A stretch of 64,000 nt of DNA from Eledone cirrhosa (GCA_964016885.1 OZ024747.1:10177947-10241946), one strand, 5' to 3'. Numbered from the stretch's first letter, positions 35,700 to 47,549 are shown. Numbers and translations: made by a program. Notes: generated by a model not told the origin, from the sequence alone.

Positions 35700-36450
35700 A
35701 GTTAGTCAAATATGAATATTTATAACGTTTATATTTGAAAATAAACATAAATAACTACCCGTAAACAAGGTCAACAAACAGCCAGAGTCGTGTTTGTGTT
35801 GTTGATGCTGGTGCTGTTAGAGATGGTATAGTGGTGGTGATGTTGTTAGGGATGGTATGGTGGTGGTGTTGGTGTGAGGGTTGGTACGGTGGTGGTATTA
35901 TTGTTGATGGTGGCGTGTTTTGTAGGGTTACCGATGTTGTGTTTGTTGTTATACATAGAGGAAGTAACGAATTACTACAGCACAATTCATTAACTTGGGT
36001 GTTGTTTAAACCTAAATCAACCCCGATCCAGCAGACTTGTGATTAAACACATTCCAGTCGTGACCATCCATATTTTATTCAAATACAGTTTATATATATG
36101 CTTCTATATCGTTTACAATAATATGTAAGTTAAATGAGATTTAGCTGCTATGTCTAATAGTTCCAACGACTACGTATAACTTGCCTTCATTACTGTAATT
36201 CTTACACACATATTCACTGTTATTTAGCACCAGGTAAGCCCTGATTGAGCAGGTTTACTGACACAGACCCCTATACTCTTAACCATCCTATATTTTATTC
36301 ATCTTTTTCTACATTATTGAATGTATCTCTTTTAAAAAACAACTAGGCTGTTGTTTCTAGCAGTTCGGGCGACTGTATAGAGGCTTCCTCGTTGTCTCAG
36401 TTGTAGTGTGTGCTGGTCCAGAGCAATATTACTGTGAAGAACTGAGCTAG
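33763..36450. repeat. Cluster of degenerate copies of one dispersed repeat with trinucleotide tracts
   Basis: Recurring pieces are GATCGAGCAGA...GATCAAAGGCATTC (33785, 34295, 36025, 36245), CATTCCAGCCGTG(A/C)CC (34100, 34325, 36043) and GATTTGGCTGCTATTTCTAG (33920, 34175, 34400, 36130, 36350, diverged). The last forms a perfect CTGCTA-TTTC-TAGCAG hairpin in the best form. GGT/AGT tracts lie between copies (34540-34800, 35310-35345, 35830-35900). A CT microsatellite occupies 35609-35700. Confidence 0.6.
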
Positions 36451-38612
36451 TTACACATACATATACATATGCTAACATACATAAATACATACACGCACAT
36501 GTTAACATACACATACACGGCCTTCAACATTCACCCCCTCACTCTCTCTCAACTACCAACTGCTATATTATATTGATGGTGACGTCGGCGTCTGAAAGGG
36601 GAGTAGTAACAGTAGACGTGGCAGTAGTAGTAGTAACAGCAGCAGTAGCAGTAGTTTAAAACCTTGCACTGCTTTTTACCAATGAAGCTAGTCAGCCTGA
36701 GAAACTTGCTACAACATGCAACTAATCTCGTTGGATTTGCGTGTTCCCCCTTGTCTCTAGTGTTGTATATAATATGTATATAATATTATATATGTATATA
36801 ATATATACAATATGTATATAATATATATAAATAGTATATATATTTATCTATTTGTCTCTATATCACAGGCTTTCTGTTTTACCTATGCTGGTGTATGAGG
36901 GTGAACGAATAGTTGGAGGAAGTGGGGAAATAGGTGGAAGATTGTTTGTCCCTGTTTCATGTAATTCACCCTATTCCCCTCTTTTCACACGCTCTCCACT
37001 CTCTCCCATCATCTCATCCTTTTCTCTTTCTCTCTCCCTTATCTAAACTTCATCTAGACTTCCTCCCTATTCCCTCTTATCTAATTTTCTTGTATTCTTC
37101 GCCTACCTCTACCTCCTGTCTTTCTCCCTCCCTCTACCTCCTGTTTCACTCTTCCTCCTGTCTCTCTGTTCCTTCCTCTCCCTCCCTCTATCTCCTGTCT
37201 TTACCTCCCATTTCTCTCCTTCCCTCCTACCTCCTGTCTCTCTCTTCCCTCCCTCTAACCTCAATTTCTATTCCACCTCCTCCCCTTCTAATCATCACTC
37301 ATACTTTATAATCTTACTCCTCCTTCCTCTCCTACGTCCTTGCAGTCGGTTTATCTCCTCCCCCTACTTCCCTCGGTGAATCACTACCTCTCACCATTCC
37401 TCCACTAAAATCACCAACTCAATATTTAGTTCTTATACTATCTCAACTATCAGTCAATTTCCCAGCCTTCTCTGCTGCGTACACGTACACTCATACAAAC
37501 ACACACAGACATACACACGTACACTCACACTGACACACATGCAACACACTTTACTCAAGCTTAGAGTCCCCTCCCTCATCCTCACACACTCGTGTATATA
37601 GTTTAAGCCGAGCGCTCCAAATACACACACATACACACTGAACATTTTGTAGTTGTTGGTGATGATGGTGATATAATAATAATAATTGTAGTTGTAGTGG
37701 TGGCGGTGGTAGTGTTGATGACGCTATAGTGGCAGTAGTGGTGGTGGTGATGACGTTATAAAAGTAGTAGTGGTGGTGGTGCCAGCGATTCATATTGTAG
37801 TGGTGGTGCTGAGCAGAAGTAGTAGTAGTAGTGGTGGTGCTGCTAAGCAGAAGTAATAGTAGTAGTAATATTTCAGTTCTTGTTACCGTTGTTGTTGTGT
37901 GTGATGGTGGTGGTGTTGGTTCTGTCAGCAGGTAGTAGTAGCAGTAGCTGAATTTTATGGTAGCAGTAGTAGTAGTGGTAACAGTTGTGTGTTGTTGTAG
38001 TAGTGGTGGTGGTAGTGGTAGTAGTAGAAGTACCAGCAGCAAGTGCTGCTGCAGTCGTTATGGTAGTGGTAGTGGAGTAACAACCACTCTACGTACGTAC
38101 AATCTGGCGCAAACCCTCACTACCACTACCAACAACAACAATCACAATTAAAGACTACACGCACTGTGTGTCTGTGTAAGCAAGTGTGTTGTCTAACCGT
38201 AAGAGAGAGAGAGAGAGATATAGCTATGTGTTAGCTATAAGCTAGCGTGCTGTGGATGGGGTTTCTGGCCCAGGCTACAGATAAAAATAGCTTCACCTGT
38301 CTGACGTTACACATGGACTCATCAACTCCACTATATTATTGTACAGTCGTCGCTTATTTACTACCACCAACCTCACTTTTTCTCCACTCCTTTGGGCATA
38401 TTTGAAGATTTCTTTTAAAGAATTTCTTTGTTTCTCTCTCTCATCTTCCAAAGGAAACTTGTACCGAGTGACGATGGATTGGTGTTGTTGCTAGATTTTA
38501 GTTTAGTTTTCAAAAGCCGTACACATTTCTTTGTTCAGAAATTTTAACTCTCCCCATTCCACCCGCGCATCAATCAACAGCAACATCAACAACATCGTTA
38601 AACTCAAAACGT
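36451..38612. repeat. Low-complexity CT-rich and AGT/GGT-rich DNA
   Basis: 36540-36660 is GTA/GTAGCA-rich; 36770-36850 is (TA)n; 37000-37450 is strongly pyrimidine-rich; 37650-38050 is AGT/GGT-rich; 38207-38220 is (GA)n. No conserved coding sequence recognised. Confidence 0.6.
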
Positions 38613-38812
38613 NNNNNNNNNNNNNNNNNNNNNNNNNNNNNNNNNNNNNNNNNNNNNNNNNNNNNNNNNNNNNNNNNNNNNNNNNNNNNNNNNNNNNNNN
38701 NNNNNNNNNNNNNNNNNNNNNNNNNNNNNNNNNNNNNNNNNNNNNNNNNNNNNNNNNNNNNNNNNNNNNNNNNNNNNNNNNNNNNNNNNNNNNNNNNNNN
38801 NNNNNNNNNNNN
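38613..38812. other. Assembly gap of exactly 200 N
   Basis: A run of 200 undefined bases; the round length suggests a placeholder. It sits at the edge of a trinucleotide-rich zone where assembly is difficult. Confidence 0.99.
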
Positions 38813-39593
38813 ACACATTTCACTGAAATAACTCCATCCACTTAACCAAGTACTAAAGGCTAAGAACAATTCACAGCTGTAAATAACAGCACTTTAAAAT
38901 CAACAAGTGGTTTATTACAGTGTAGTGTTGAGTTCAACTATCTCCTCTAACTCTGGAAAGGTTACACCAGTACAAAGACTTGAACCTTCTTCTAAAACCA
39001 CTGAACCCAGACCTTGGTTCTTTATTATGTCCTCTCTCTAACAGTCTGTTAAATATCAAACATTTTCTTCAATACCCCTGTTAAACATTGTTACACAGAT
39101 CAATGCCCTGTTACACAATATCACACAGATCAATGGCCCTGTTACACAGTCACACAGACCAATGTGTGTTCAGTCCTGTTACATCATGTTTCATGAACTC
39201 TATACTATTATAATGTATGGTTCAGTGAACTCTATATACTATTATAGTGTACAGTTCAGTGAACTCCATACTATAAGAAAAAGTCAATAAGATAAACATT
39301 GAGGTATTTCTTTTGACTGACTCTTTGAACAAAGACTTAAACACTTTCTGTGAAACATCTTACCTTTAATAATCAAAACTTTCTGTTTTATGGCGACTCA
39401 ATTCAAACAACAAGGATTTATCATTTGTATTTTAATGTGGGCATCTTCTGTAAAGTACCTGGTCAGTGTATGATATTGTTATAGGTACAAAACTTTGGGT
39501 TGACCAGTTCAACAAAGGAAAAGAAACCATCAGGTTGTTAGGTGAACCTTCTTCATCTCTCTACATCAAAGTGGGACATTCAGCATCACCATT
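38813..39593. other. Unassigned AT-rich DNA
   Basis: Short local repeats only (GTTACACA at 39090-39150; GTGAACTCTATACTATTA at 39190-39260). Confidence 0.45.
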
Positions 39594-39740
39594 GTTTAAC
39601 ATCTGTTTACCATAGGTTAGCTGGGTTGTAATGCTGTGAGGCTAGACAGGTCAGATGACCATGTCTTGCTCATATGTTCCATTTTGGGCTTGATTTTCTG
39701 TGGCTGGATTCTCTTCAGGTCAGACAACAATCCATGATAT
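39594..39740 (-). mobile_element. Diverged retroelement tail
   Basis: ATCACCATTGTTTAACATC, CATAGGTTAGCTGGG, TGACCATGTCTTGCTCAT and TGTGGCTGGATTCTCTTC follow the tail order in reverse complement. Confidence 0.6.
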
Positions 39741-39803
39741 CTTCATGAGAATCTCCTTCTCTGTGAAAATGTAACAGTTTGTTGATATGTGGTAAATGTT
39801 GGT

Positions 39804-39971
39804 TCAACCCTTTCATTACTCTATATTTACTATTGTAATTTCATGGTAAAGGCTTTACCTCACATAATCTCAAATCTTTGCGATTTTGATGTTATTTATT
39901 TTGAGAACAATACAAGAAAGAGATGAGAAAATTCTGGCCAGATACGGACGGTTTAAATGTTAAAAGGTTAA
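39804..39971. mobile_element. TTAA MITE, CCCTTTAGCATT family, diverged
   Basis: It starts TTCAACCCTTTCATTACTC, contains CTATATTTACTATTG and ATTTTGAGAACAATAC, and ends TAAATGTTAAAAGGTTAA. The left TTAA is mutated. Confidence 0.7.
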
Positions 39972-40563
39972 ATGTCCATACAGCAAGAGCCTCTATGGCT
40001 GTTATTAAAAATGTTTGCTGATCCTTTGTTTTAACCTCAAATAGAAGGGTTTGCCAATAAATGACACACATTTTATCACCTGAAAGTTCCTGTTAAACTA
40101 GAAAATACTTCAATAGCTGAAGGCAGTGTATAGTACAGAAGTGTATGTGAAACAATGGGAGGTATTTGGAAGGATATTTTCAAGACCAAATGAACAGTTA
40201 GTTCTGCCATGTCAAGTGGGTTGATCACAGAGATCTCCCACATGTCAACCAGGATCAGTTGATCAAGGTCTACCACATGTCATCTGGGATCAACTGGTGA
40301 TGGAGATCTACCACATGTCATCTATGACATGGCAGAGAGAGGATCAGTGTGTGACAGGGAAATAGAGAAATACCTGTGTGTGTCATGTCAGAGAGAGAAT
40401 CTACATTCATCAACAGATACCTACAGTTATTTAAGACTGATTCTTAGTATATTCCTGTTCCAACTCTTATTGTGTGACTACCATTTGTGTTGATGTCTAC
40501 ATTAGATATATTTTGTAATCAAAAGACGTTAATTCTATTTAGCTTCAAATAGTTCAGCTTTTA
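39972..40563. other. Unassigned sequence with CACATGTCA repeats
   Basis: 40230-40330 contains repeated GATCTACCACATGTCATC. No gene seen. Confidence 0.45.
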
Positions 40564-41045
40564 TTAACCCTTTCATTGCCATATTTCTAACGAGAGACTG
40601 TCTGTCATTAACCCTTTCATTACCATATTTCTAATGAAAGACACTGTCTATGTCATTAACCCTTTCAGTACCATATTTCTAATGAAAGACATTCTGTCAT
40701 TAACCCTTACATTACCATATTTCTAATGAAAGACACTGTCTATGTCATTAACCCTTACATTACCAAATTTCTAATGAAAGACACTGTCTATGTCATTAAC
40801 CCTTACATTACCAAATTTCTAATGAAAGACACTGTCTATGTCATTAACCCTTACATTACCATATTTCTAACGGAAGACACTGTCTATGTCATTAACCCTT
40901 TCATTACCATATTTCTAATGAAAGACACTGTCTATGTCATTAACCCTTTCGTTACCATATTTCTAATAAAAAAACACTGTCTATGTCATTAACCCTTCCA
41001 TTCCCATATTTCTGATGAAAGGAACTGTCTATGTCTTTAACCCTT
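40564..41045. repeat. Second 45/48-bp array of the CATTACC MITE end, about 10 units
   Basis: Same unit as 2076-4195 (TTAACCCTT(T/A)CATTACC, ATTTCTAATGAAAGACAC). It has its own variant set, with ACATTACCA(A/T)ATT units in series. No proper MITE interior follows directly. Confidence 0.92.
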
Positions 41046-41169
41046 CCATTTCTATATTTCCTGTTATCAGGACATCACTGAATATTTTGTGAACAATGTT
41101 AAAGTATATATCAGTTGTTCTTACCTTGCTATAACTATTTATAGCTCAGTAGACTGGGCAGTGGGTCAG

Positions 41170-41407
41170 TTAACCATTTTGGTACCAAATTACTTGAAAC
41201 CATCCTTGGTTCTACGATGAAAAAAAAAACATTTGTTTTTAAGAGTTTGGGTTTAAAATTCAAACTTATACCATTATAATTTCTTGTAAAAATCCTTTAA
41301 GTTTTTAAAACCAAAGATATCAATAAACCCTCGCACATATTTGATTATTTTAAAAATTGAAACTCGTAAGTAATGTATTGTTATAACTATGGTAACAAAG
41401 GGGTTAA
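41170..41407. mobile_element. TTAA-bounded MITE
   Basis: It runs from TTAACCATTTTGGTACC to CTATGGTAACAAAGGGGTTAA's terminal part. The imperfect inverted ends are TTAACC...GGTACCA and TGGTAAC...GGTTAA. Confidence 0.6.
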
Positions 41408-41951
41408 ATCTCTTGGACATTGGACACTATACCACTCTCCCTTCAACTGGTGAAGGGAGTCAAGTTGTGGTACTTACCATTCTCCCTACAATTGGTGAAT
41501 GGAGTGAAGATCTGGTATATGTCCTCCTCTCCACTCCTACAACTGATATAGGAAATCAATATAAAGTTACATCAAGTATCAACACAAAATAAAGATGTCT
41601 TTTGAACTGAAAACCTCTGTTGAGAGAAATTCTTCACCCATTCAGTGTGGTGTTCTACAATGTGTCATTAAACACCCCACACCGCTTCTGAAAATATTTG
41701 TGTTGTATCTGTTGTTGTTATATCAATCTAATGTCATGATGATTCAGTATATTTCTTGTATCTTTGTTGTTTATAATGACAAAACTGTTGATACCTCTGA
41801 TAGCCATTCAATTTATAAACTGCCTTGATGGGTTAGAAATGTTGTTTATACAGTGACAAAGGGAGAGCATTCTGTTAGGGTGTTGATGGAGAGACAAACC
41901 TGGTCCCTCATTTTTATGACATGGTCCTTCAAGAGGCAGTATTCTGTTACG
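41408..41951. other. Unassigned sequence
   Basis: Short open frames (41389-41592, 41595-41828) have no recognised homology and no gene structure around them. Confidence 0.45.
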
Positions 41952-42120
41952 GCAGGGTTACCCAAACTTTTTCAAATGCTGAACCCTTTTTTGTTCAGAA
42001 TCTTTGGAGGGAGCCCCAAAGTCTAATACTGTTATATGGTGGTAATATAAATATACTCCTCTACCTTTGGAGGGAACCCCAGACACTCCTTTACTGAACC
42101 CAATTTGGGAACCACTGTTT
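41952..42120. mobile_element. Probable hAT-type MITE
   Basis: Ends CAGGGTTACCCAAACTTTTT and AATTTGGGAACCACTG are inverted and resemble the CAGGGGTTCCCAAAC ends of hAT elements. The interior repeats TTTGGAGGGA(G/A)CCCC. An 8-base target duplication is not clear. Confidence 0.6.
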
Positions 42121-42235
42121 TAGGCTATAGATGGAGAGGGAATAAGTGGATGAAGAGAAGAAAATGTGTGTTTATGAATGGATGGTTGTGTTGTATAAAC
42201 CTGTGGGTGGTAGGGGCAGGTAGATGTGATTGATA

Positions 42236-42425
42236 GGATTTGTTAGTCTATACTAATCAATATTTGTTAGTCTATATTAATCTATACTAATCAATATTTG
42301 TTAGTCTATACTAATCAATACTTGTTAGTCTATATTAATCTATACTTGTTAGTCTATATTAATCTATACTTGTTAGTCTATATTAATCTATACTTGTTAG
42401 TCTATATTAATCTATACTAATCAAT
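42236..42425. repeat. 24-bp tandem repeat
   Basis: About eight units of TTGTTAGTCTATATTAATC plus TATAC, with an AATCAATA variant. Confidence 0.88.
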
Positions 42426-43869
42426 ATACTGTCACTATATTCAACCAAGATAACTGCATCAGCAATTTTGATTTTCTAAAATTGTCAGTTAAGTGGAGTA
42501 CAAGAAATTGGCCAAGACATTAGAATGTCAAAGAACGCCATGTGGAATCCACCCTGGTTCTGATTTCTCTCAGGTTAACTTTGCTTTTCATCCTTTCGAG
42601 TTGTATTTTTTAAAAGAGTGTGCCAGTCCAATACTGAGGTGTCAATACTTTATATATAAACGCCAACCACATTTAAATGTAGATTGGAGTCTTTTTGTTG
42701 ACACCTACACAACCACTTTACAGTGGAGACTGGGTCGTGGGGGAGATGCATGGGGTTTATATATGTGTGTGTATATATACAATATTGTTGAGCCTCCATT
42801 GGATCCAATGAATATTCTAGTTGATTATTTCAGTGGAACAGCCTATTCCTGAAATTACATCCAAGTGAGGACTCCACAGACACGTGTACCTTTATTACAG
42901 TTGTTAAGAAGGTTAAACATGATCTTGCAACATTTGAACCTATCAGCCAAGCAACCTAGCCAGAGTTGATCAAACATAAACTTGTTTCTCAGCAGTAACT
43001 GGCCATGGATCAACCCTCATAATCCACAGATTATCTGGTGGCTTTCTCTGCAGTTTTGCTCACAAATTCAACACTCTTTACACACACACGCGCACCATCA
43101 TCCTGTAGAGACCAAATGGATGAGGACTTTGGAGTGAATATTCTTCAAAACCTCTACAGCCCACCTCTGTGGTGCTCATAATGTCTCTTCCAGATTCTAT
43201 CCTGGTACTTTACACATTTCTTCTAACTGGATTCTTCAAAACTCACTTCCTTGGGTTTGTTACAAACTAAAGCCACTTCTCCTAATTGATATGCAGGTGC
43301 TTGCCCTAACTGATGTGCTGGTACTTATCGTAACCAAATATGCATATAATAAAACATGGCAATTGTTAGCGACTCTCAAGAAATTAGGAATAAATTTTTT
43401 AGTAGATTTGCATGCTCGGGAAAGGATGCTGAGCTTTGTTTGCGGGCTGTGGACTCAGCGTGGTTCAACCCTATCTTGCCTGCCAATCAGCTTTTTACAA
43501 TTTTTACATATGGAAAAAAAAAGTTTAACATTTAGTTGATGCTATTGGTTCCTGTTAGTTGACAGACAAAGTAGGACTGAATAACTACATTGACAATGAA
43601 GATGACACCAAAACATGTCCATAGTTATCTCCTGTCTGCAAACAAGGACCAGATTCTCCTTGACCTAGCATTGAAATCCACTCAAGAATTCATTGTTAGT
43701 TTCAAGAAACTATCTCCCACTTTTTCTTGAGAATCACCATAAGCTATTGTCTAATGAGATTGCGTCTTGGAGGTTTCTTGGATGCGTTAATGATAGTGGG
43801 AGATCCAATATAATTGTGTTACCATTTTTTGTCGACAATAGGTAGAATTTGAACTCAGAATACACACAG
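42426..43869. other. Unassigned DNA with SINE and tail scraps
   Basis: 42570-42760 contains GGTTAACTTTGCTTTTCATCC and ACCTACACAACCACTTTACAG, fragments of SINE B and the LINE tail. The frame at 43291-43539 has no recognised domain. Confidence 0.4.
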
Positions 43870-44135
43870 TTCATATTGAAAATATTGCCAATAAATTTTT
43901 ATTATTTGAAATTTTTAATACATAAATATCCCAAACACATGTTTTTCTCTGACTTACGACTTTTTCTTTCAATCTTACTTCTCACTTGTATGTTATTGCT
44001 TTCCCTCTGCTTCTCCTCTCTCTTACTTGCTGTCTCTCCCTGCTCTTCTACTTTATGTATCCCTAAAGTTCTCTTATTTGATTTCTTGCTTTCAAAGAAC
44101 TCCCAGTGGCCAGAAGTAAAGAAACTTGTTGAAAC
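43870..44135. repeat. Dispersed repeat, copy 2 (copy 1 at 21320-21635)
   Basis: Matches in TTATTTGAAATTTTTAATAC, TTTTTCTCTGACTTACG, TTACTTGCTGTCTCTCCC and TCTTGCTTTCAAAGAACTC. Same orientation as copy 1. Confidence 0.65.
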
Positions 44136-44644
44136 TTAATGGAAACTTACTACAAAAACTATGCTCTAAACAACACTTAAAACATTTTAAATATCAAAAT
44201 ATTAAAACTTCATAAATATATTTTATACTGATGAGAATTTCAAAACCACACCATCTAAAATCGTGTTGATTAGCTTATAAACAGTATTTGGAGTTTTGCC
44301 CATTTCTCAGACATAATATGGGGGGGGGGGGGGGGTATATTTGAGTATATACAGTAAGCTGCTTAATTTACATGTCTCATGTTGACATGTATGTCCTAGA
44401 AACACTGCACAATGGTAGCGTAAAAGCCTAAAATATGTGTTTATAAAGCATAAACTCCATACAGTTGCCTTGTATTTCTACCTATCTTAGCGCTCCACTT
44501 GTGTGCGTGCGTGTGTGTGAAGGGGCATGGCTCAGTGGTTAGGGTTAACCAACAGTTATTGTGATGGAAATAGTATTTGTCTTACTTTTCAGAAAACACT
44601 TTACAGTGAAACTATATTACCTTCTCTTTCAACTATGTGTTGTC
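44136..44644. other. Unassigned AT-rich DNA with a G-run at 44320-44335
   Basis: 44527-44545 (GGCATGGCTCAGTGGTTAGG) resembles a SINE A-box start but is not followed by the rest. Confidence 0.4.
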
Positions 44645-44985
44645 TACTAGTCTATACTAGTTCTGTACTGGTCTGTATTAGTTCTGTACTGGTCTATACT
44701 AGTTCTGTACTGGTCTGTATTAGTTCTGTACTGGTCTGTATTAGTTCTGTACTGGTCTATACTAGTTCTCTACTGGTCTATACTAGTTTTGTACTGGTCT
44801 ATACTAGTTCTGTACTGGTCTGTATTAGTCTCTACTAGTTCTGTACTGGTCTATACTAGTTCTGTATTGGTCTGTACTGGTCTGTATTAGTTCTGTACTG
44901 GTCTATACTAGTTCTGTACTGGTCTATACTAGTTCTGTACTGGTCTATACTAGTTCTGTACTGGTCTATACTAGTTCTGTAAAGT
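44645..44985. repeat. 21-bp tandem repeat, about 16 units
   Basis: The unit is TAGTTCTGTACTGGTCTATAC with GTATTAG variants. Frames in both directions are artefacts. Confidence 0.93.
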
Positions 44986-45110
44986 GGTAGTGGTAGTGAC
45001 ACAAAGAAAACACATCCATTACACCCTGTAAAGTGATTGGTATTTGGGAAGGTATCCAGCAATGGGAACCATGCCAAATATGGTAAACATGAGCAGGATG
45101 GATCAATCAA
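44986..45110 (+). mobile_element. Retroelement tail fragment
   Basis: AGTGACACAAAGAAAACACA, CACCCTGTAAAGTGATTGG and GGGAAGGTATCCAGC keep the sense tail order at a diverged level. Confidence 0.55.
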
Positions 45111-45705
45111 TCCCCATCTAGTGTTGGACTGTGGGAACTTGTCCATGATGATGGACCCAAGGATGGTCTGTGTTGGTAATTAGTGCAAACAATATGAAAG
45201 TAGGATATATTGGTTTGCTGTAAAGATGGAAAGTTTTAAGACACCACCTCCACCTCGTTGAAGAATGGTGAGCAGCAGATATTTTGTTTGTTGTATGTCA
45301 GTGAAAATGAAGATATATAGAGAATGTCTTGAAAACTAAGTACTGCATGTTGTATGTTGTGGAAACACCAGCATCAACAGTTTTCCAAGATATGACAACA
45401 TCAATGGACCTGTTATTTTTCTCTAAAAAAAATTTTTTTCGGATTCTGCCCTGCCCGTCTTCTCAAATCTTTCTATTTCTTCTTTAATTTCTCATTCTTT
45501 CCTGCTATTTCAAGTGTTAAACTAATATATTCCTTCCATGTACTGTGCTGTTTGTTTTGTTATTTTTATTTCTGTTTACCTTTTACATATATATATATAT
45601 GCGCGTGTGTGTGTGTTAGTTAAGTGTGTAACTACAGCTGCAGGCAGTGTGCTGTTCGAAGCACTCGTGTTGGGTTGTATCTGTAGTATGCAGAGAGTAA
45701 ATAAT

Positions 45706-45742
<37 letters not shown>
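45111..45742. other. Unassigned DNA with (TA)n at 45587-45600 and 45718-45742
   Basis: No gene seen. Confidence 0.45.
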
Positions 45743-46078
45743 GAGGAGGCACATGGCTTAGTGGTTAGAGCATTGGGCTTGCAATCGAAAGGTTGAGTTC
45801 AATTCTCAGACTGGGTGATGTGTTGTTTCCTTGAGCAAGACACTTTATTTCACATTGCTCCAGTTTACTCAGCTGTAGAAATGATATGATAGGACTGGGG
45901 TCCCTATCATTCCACTGCAAAGTGGTCATGGAGGTGCCACGTCAAAAAAGTACCCAGCACTCACTGTAAATGAAGTTGGTGTTAGGAAGGGCATCCAGCT
46001 GTAGAAATCAAGCCAGAATCAGTCCCTGTCCCACCCTTGCAAGCAGGGAAAAGCGGACGTAAAATGATGATGATGATA
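45743..46078 (+). mobile_element. tRNA-derived SINE, family A, full length
   Basis: The tRNA-like head has an A-box (TGGCTTAGTGGTTAGAGC), an anticodon-arm-like TTGGGCTTGCAATCG and a B-box (GGTTGAGTTCAATTC). The body has GAGCAAGACACTTTATTTC. Then comes the shared 3' tail: one 48-bp-type segment, GTTGGTGTTAGGAAGGGCAT, CCCTTGCAAGCAGGG, GACGTAAAATGATGATGATG. The tail match to the LINE at 9480-9786 is the classic SINE/LINE partnership. Confidence 0.88.
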
Positions 46079-46082
46079 TATA

Positions 46083-46240
46083 TATCATCGTTGTTATTTT
46101 TACGTCCACTTTTTCATGTTGGCATGAGTTTTGATGGGTTGTTTTGAGATGTTTTGTAGCCAGATGCTATTGTTCACCTTTTAGGGTGCCTTTTATGATG
46201 CACATGGATACAGTGTACCTAATCTAAAAACTGGGATACA
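46083..46240 (-). mobile_element. Diverged retroelement tail
   Basis: ATCATCGTTGTTATTTTTACG, TCATGTTGGCATGAG and CAGATGCTATTG follow the tail in reverse complement. It lies directly against the preceding SINE, tail to tail. Confidence 0.6.
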
Positions 46241-46309
46241 CACACAATATATATATATTAAAATACAAATATTAATAAAATAGATGTTCTTTTGATCAAT
46301 TACATTTTA

Positions 46310-46372
46310 TTATACATATTTCGGATGTACAACAGTACGTCCTCATCAGACAAAATATGATGATACATATAT
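46310..46372 (-). ncRNA. Hammerhead-like motif (type III layout, tentative)
   Basis: On the minus strand: GTATC (46366-46362), then CTGATGA (46349-46343), a stem GGACGTAC / GTACATCC with a TGTT loop, and CGAAA (to 46319). The bases after GAAA (TATGTATA) pair with ATATATGTA before the C, giving stem III of eight pairs including wobbles. Stem I is weak, and stem III overlaps a (TA)n run, so chance pairing is possible. Confidence 0.35.
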
Positions 46373-46599
46373 ATATATAAATATACCCTAACTGATTTTT
46401 ATGTCATATTGCAATGGTACAGCTGACATAAGCAGTTAGGGTAGAAAACTAACTCAAAACATATTTTATAAGCCACGCTATGTGTTGCTGTTGGAAATAA
46501 GAATTAGGGTTTTCTGAGAATGTACTAAGTCTAGAATAGGTACACCTTATCCCTGCATATTTATAAGAAGAGGCTAAAAACATAGACATCTGGCTGTAA
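46373..46599. other. Unassigned sequence
   Basis: No gene or named repeat. Confidence 0.4.
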
Positions 46600-46895
46600 A
46601 ACATTGCCTCAAAAACTCCCATATGACTATGAGAAGGTTGGCATAAACTATGGTGATATGGGTATAAGAGGAAACAAATGTGGTGTGCATGGATGATGAT
46701 CACTGGAGTTGGGGGAGAAGTGTCAAGTAATTCTAGTGGAAGGAAGCTGCAGTAGAGGAAGACCTGGATGGAAGTGGTGAGAGCTGATCTCAAATTACTA
46801 AGATTCACAGAGGTGATGACAAAGAAATGTGACAAATGGAGAGATGCTGTACTGAGGACTTGTCTAACTCATGCAAGTGTGGAACAACGGATGTA
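46600..46895 (+). pseudogene. Degenerate LINE 3' coding end and tail
   Basis: Readable in shifted frames: KTWMEVVRADLKL, then KCDKWRDAVL, matching TWDEVIKADL and DRDFWRHAV of the 10-kb LINE, followed by CTAACTCATGCAAGTGTGG and GGATGTAAAATG. Stops and frameshifts break it. Confidence 0.75.
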
Positions 46896-47081
46896 AAATG
46901 TTGTCTTTGTGATGTCATTCTGGATATTTAGTAAGGATTCCAAAGTCTTTAATAGTGACATTTCCTTTCATTTCAAGAAGTCCATGATGGTAATTCCTTT
47001 GTCAGTTTACATGTTAAGTATTAAAGTTGTCAAACCAATTGTGCAACCAACTCATTATACTTTAAATATATGGCTTTTCTG
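46896..47081. other. Unassigned sequence
   Basis: No gene seen. Confidence 0.4.
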
Positions 47082-47260
47082 CAGACACTTACCTCCCCTT
47101 AGTTACCAAATTTCTAATAAAAGTTACTATCTAGAATTTTCTAATCTTTTTTGAAAATAAAAAAGAATTTGGAAGTATTAATATGACTAACTTTCTCCAT
47201 TAAGTTGGTGTTTGGAACATAACATTACAAAAGTTCTTAGATAAAATTATAAGACGTTTT
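47082..47260. mobile_element. CATTACC-type MITE, unamplified
   Basis: AGTTACCAAATTTCTAATAA at the left, AAGTTGGTGTTTGGAACATA inside, GACGTTTTTAGATAAATC at the right. Confidence 0.55.
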
Positions 47261-47549
47261 TAGATAAATCACTTTTTTCTCTATATCTCTCACACTTTCT
47301 CTCACTCTCAATCCTTCTCTGGAAGAAATCTGCTGTGTTTAAACCTGGAGAGGGATAGGCTCTGCCAGGTTTTAAAATATCCTAGAAATGCTGTATGCCA
47401 CTACAGCGCCCCTGCTACTCACAGGAGTTACAATACCATACATACACAAACACTTTAAAATACACAACTTTGTATAGTGAAAACAGTGTGGTTAAGTCTC
47501 AGAAGTGTTAAGGCACTATACAGACAGAAACAGCTTTGTATAAAATATA
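47261..47549. other. Unassigned sequence
   Basis: No gene seen. Confidence 0.4.

Noticed and set aside
38503..38869. Open frames across 38.6 kb
   Set aside because: They run through the 200-N gap and have no sequence support.
43291..43539. 82-codon frame with mixed composition
   Set aside because: No recognised domain, no splice partners, length expected by chance in this amount of DNA.
44527..44560. tRNA gene or SINE start (GGCATGGCTCAGTGGTTAGG)
   Set aside because: No B-box or cloverleaf follows; probably a truncated SINE head or chance.
45743..45830. Functional tRNA gene
   Set aside because: The A-box and B-box are SINE-internal, the acceptor stem does not pair, and the same sequence repeats with a long body at 53146 and 61526.
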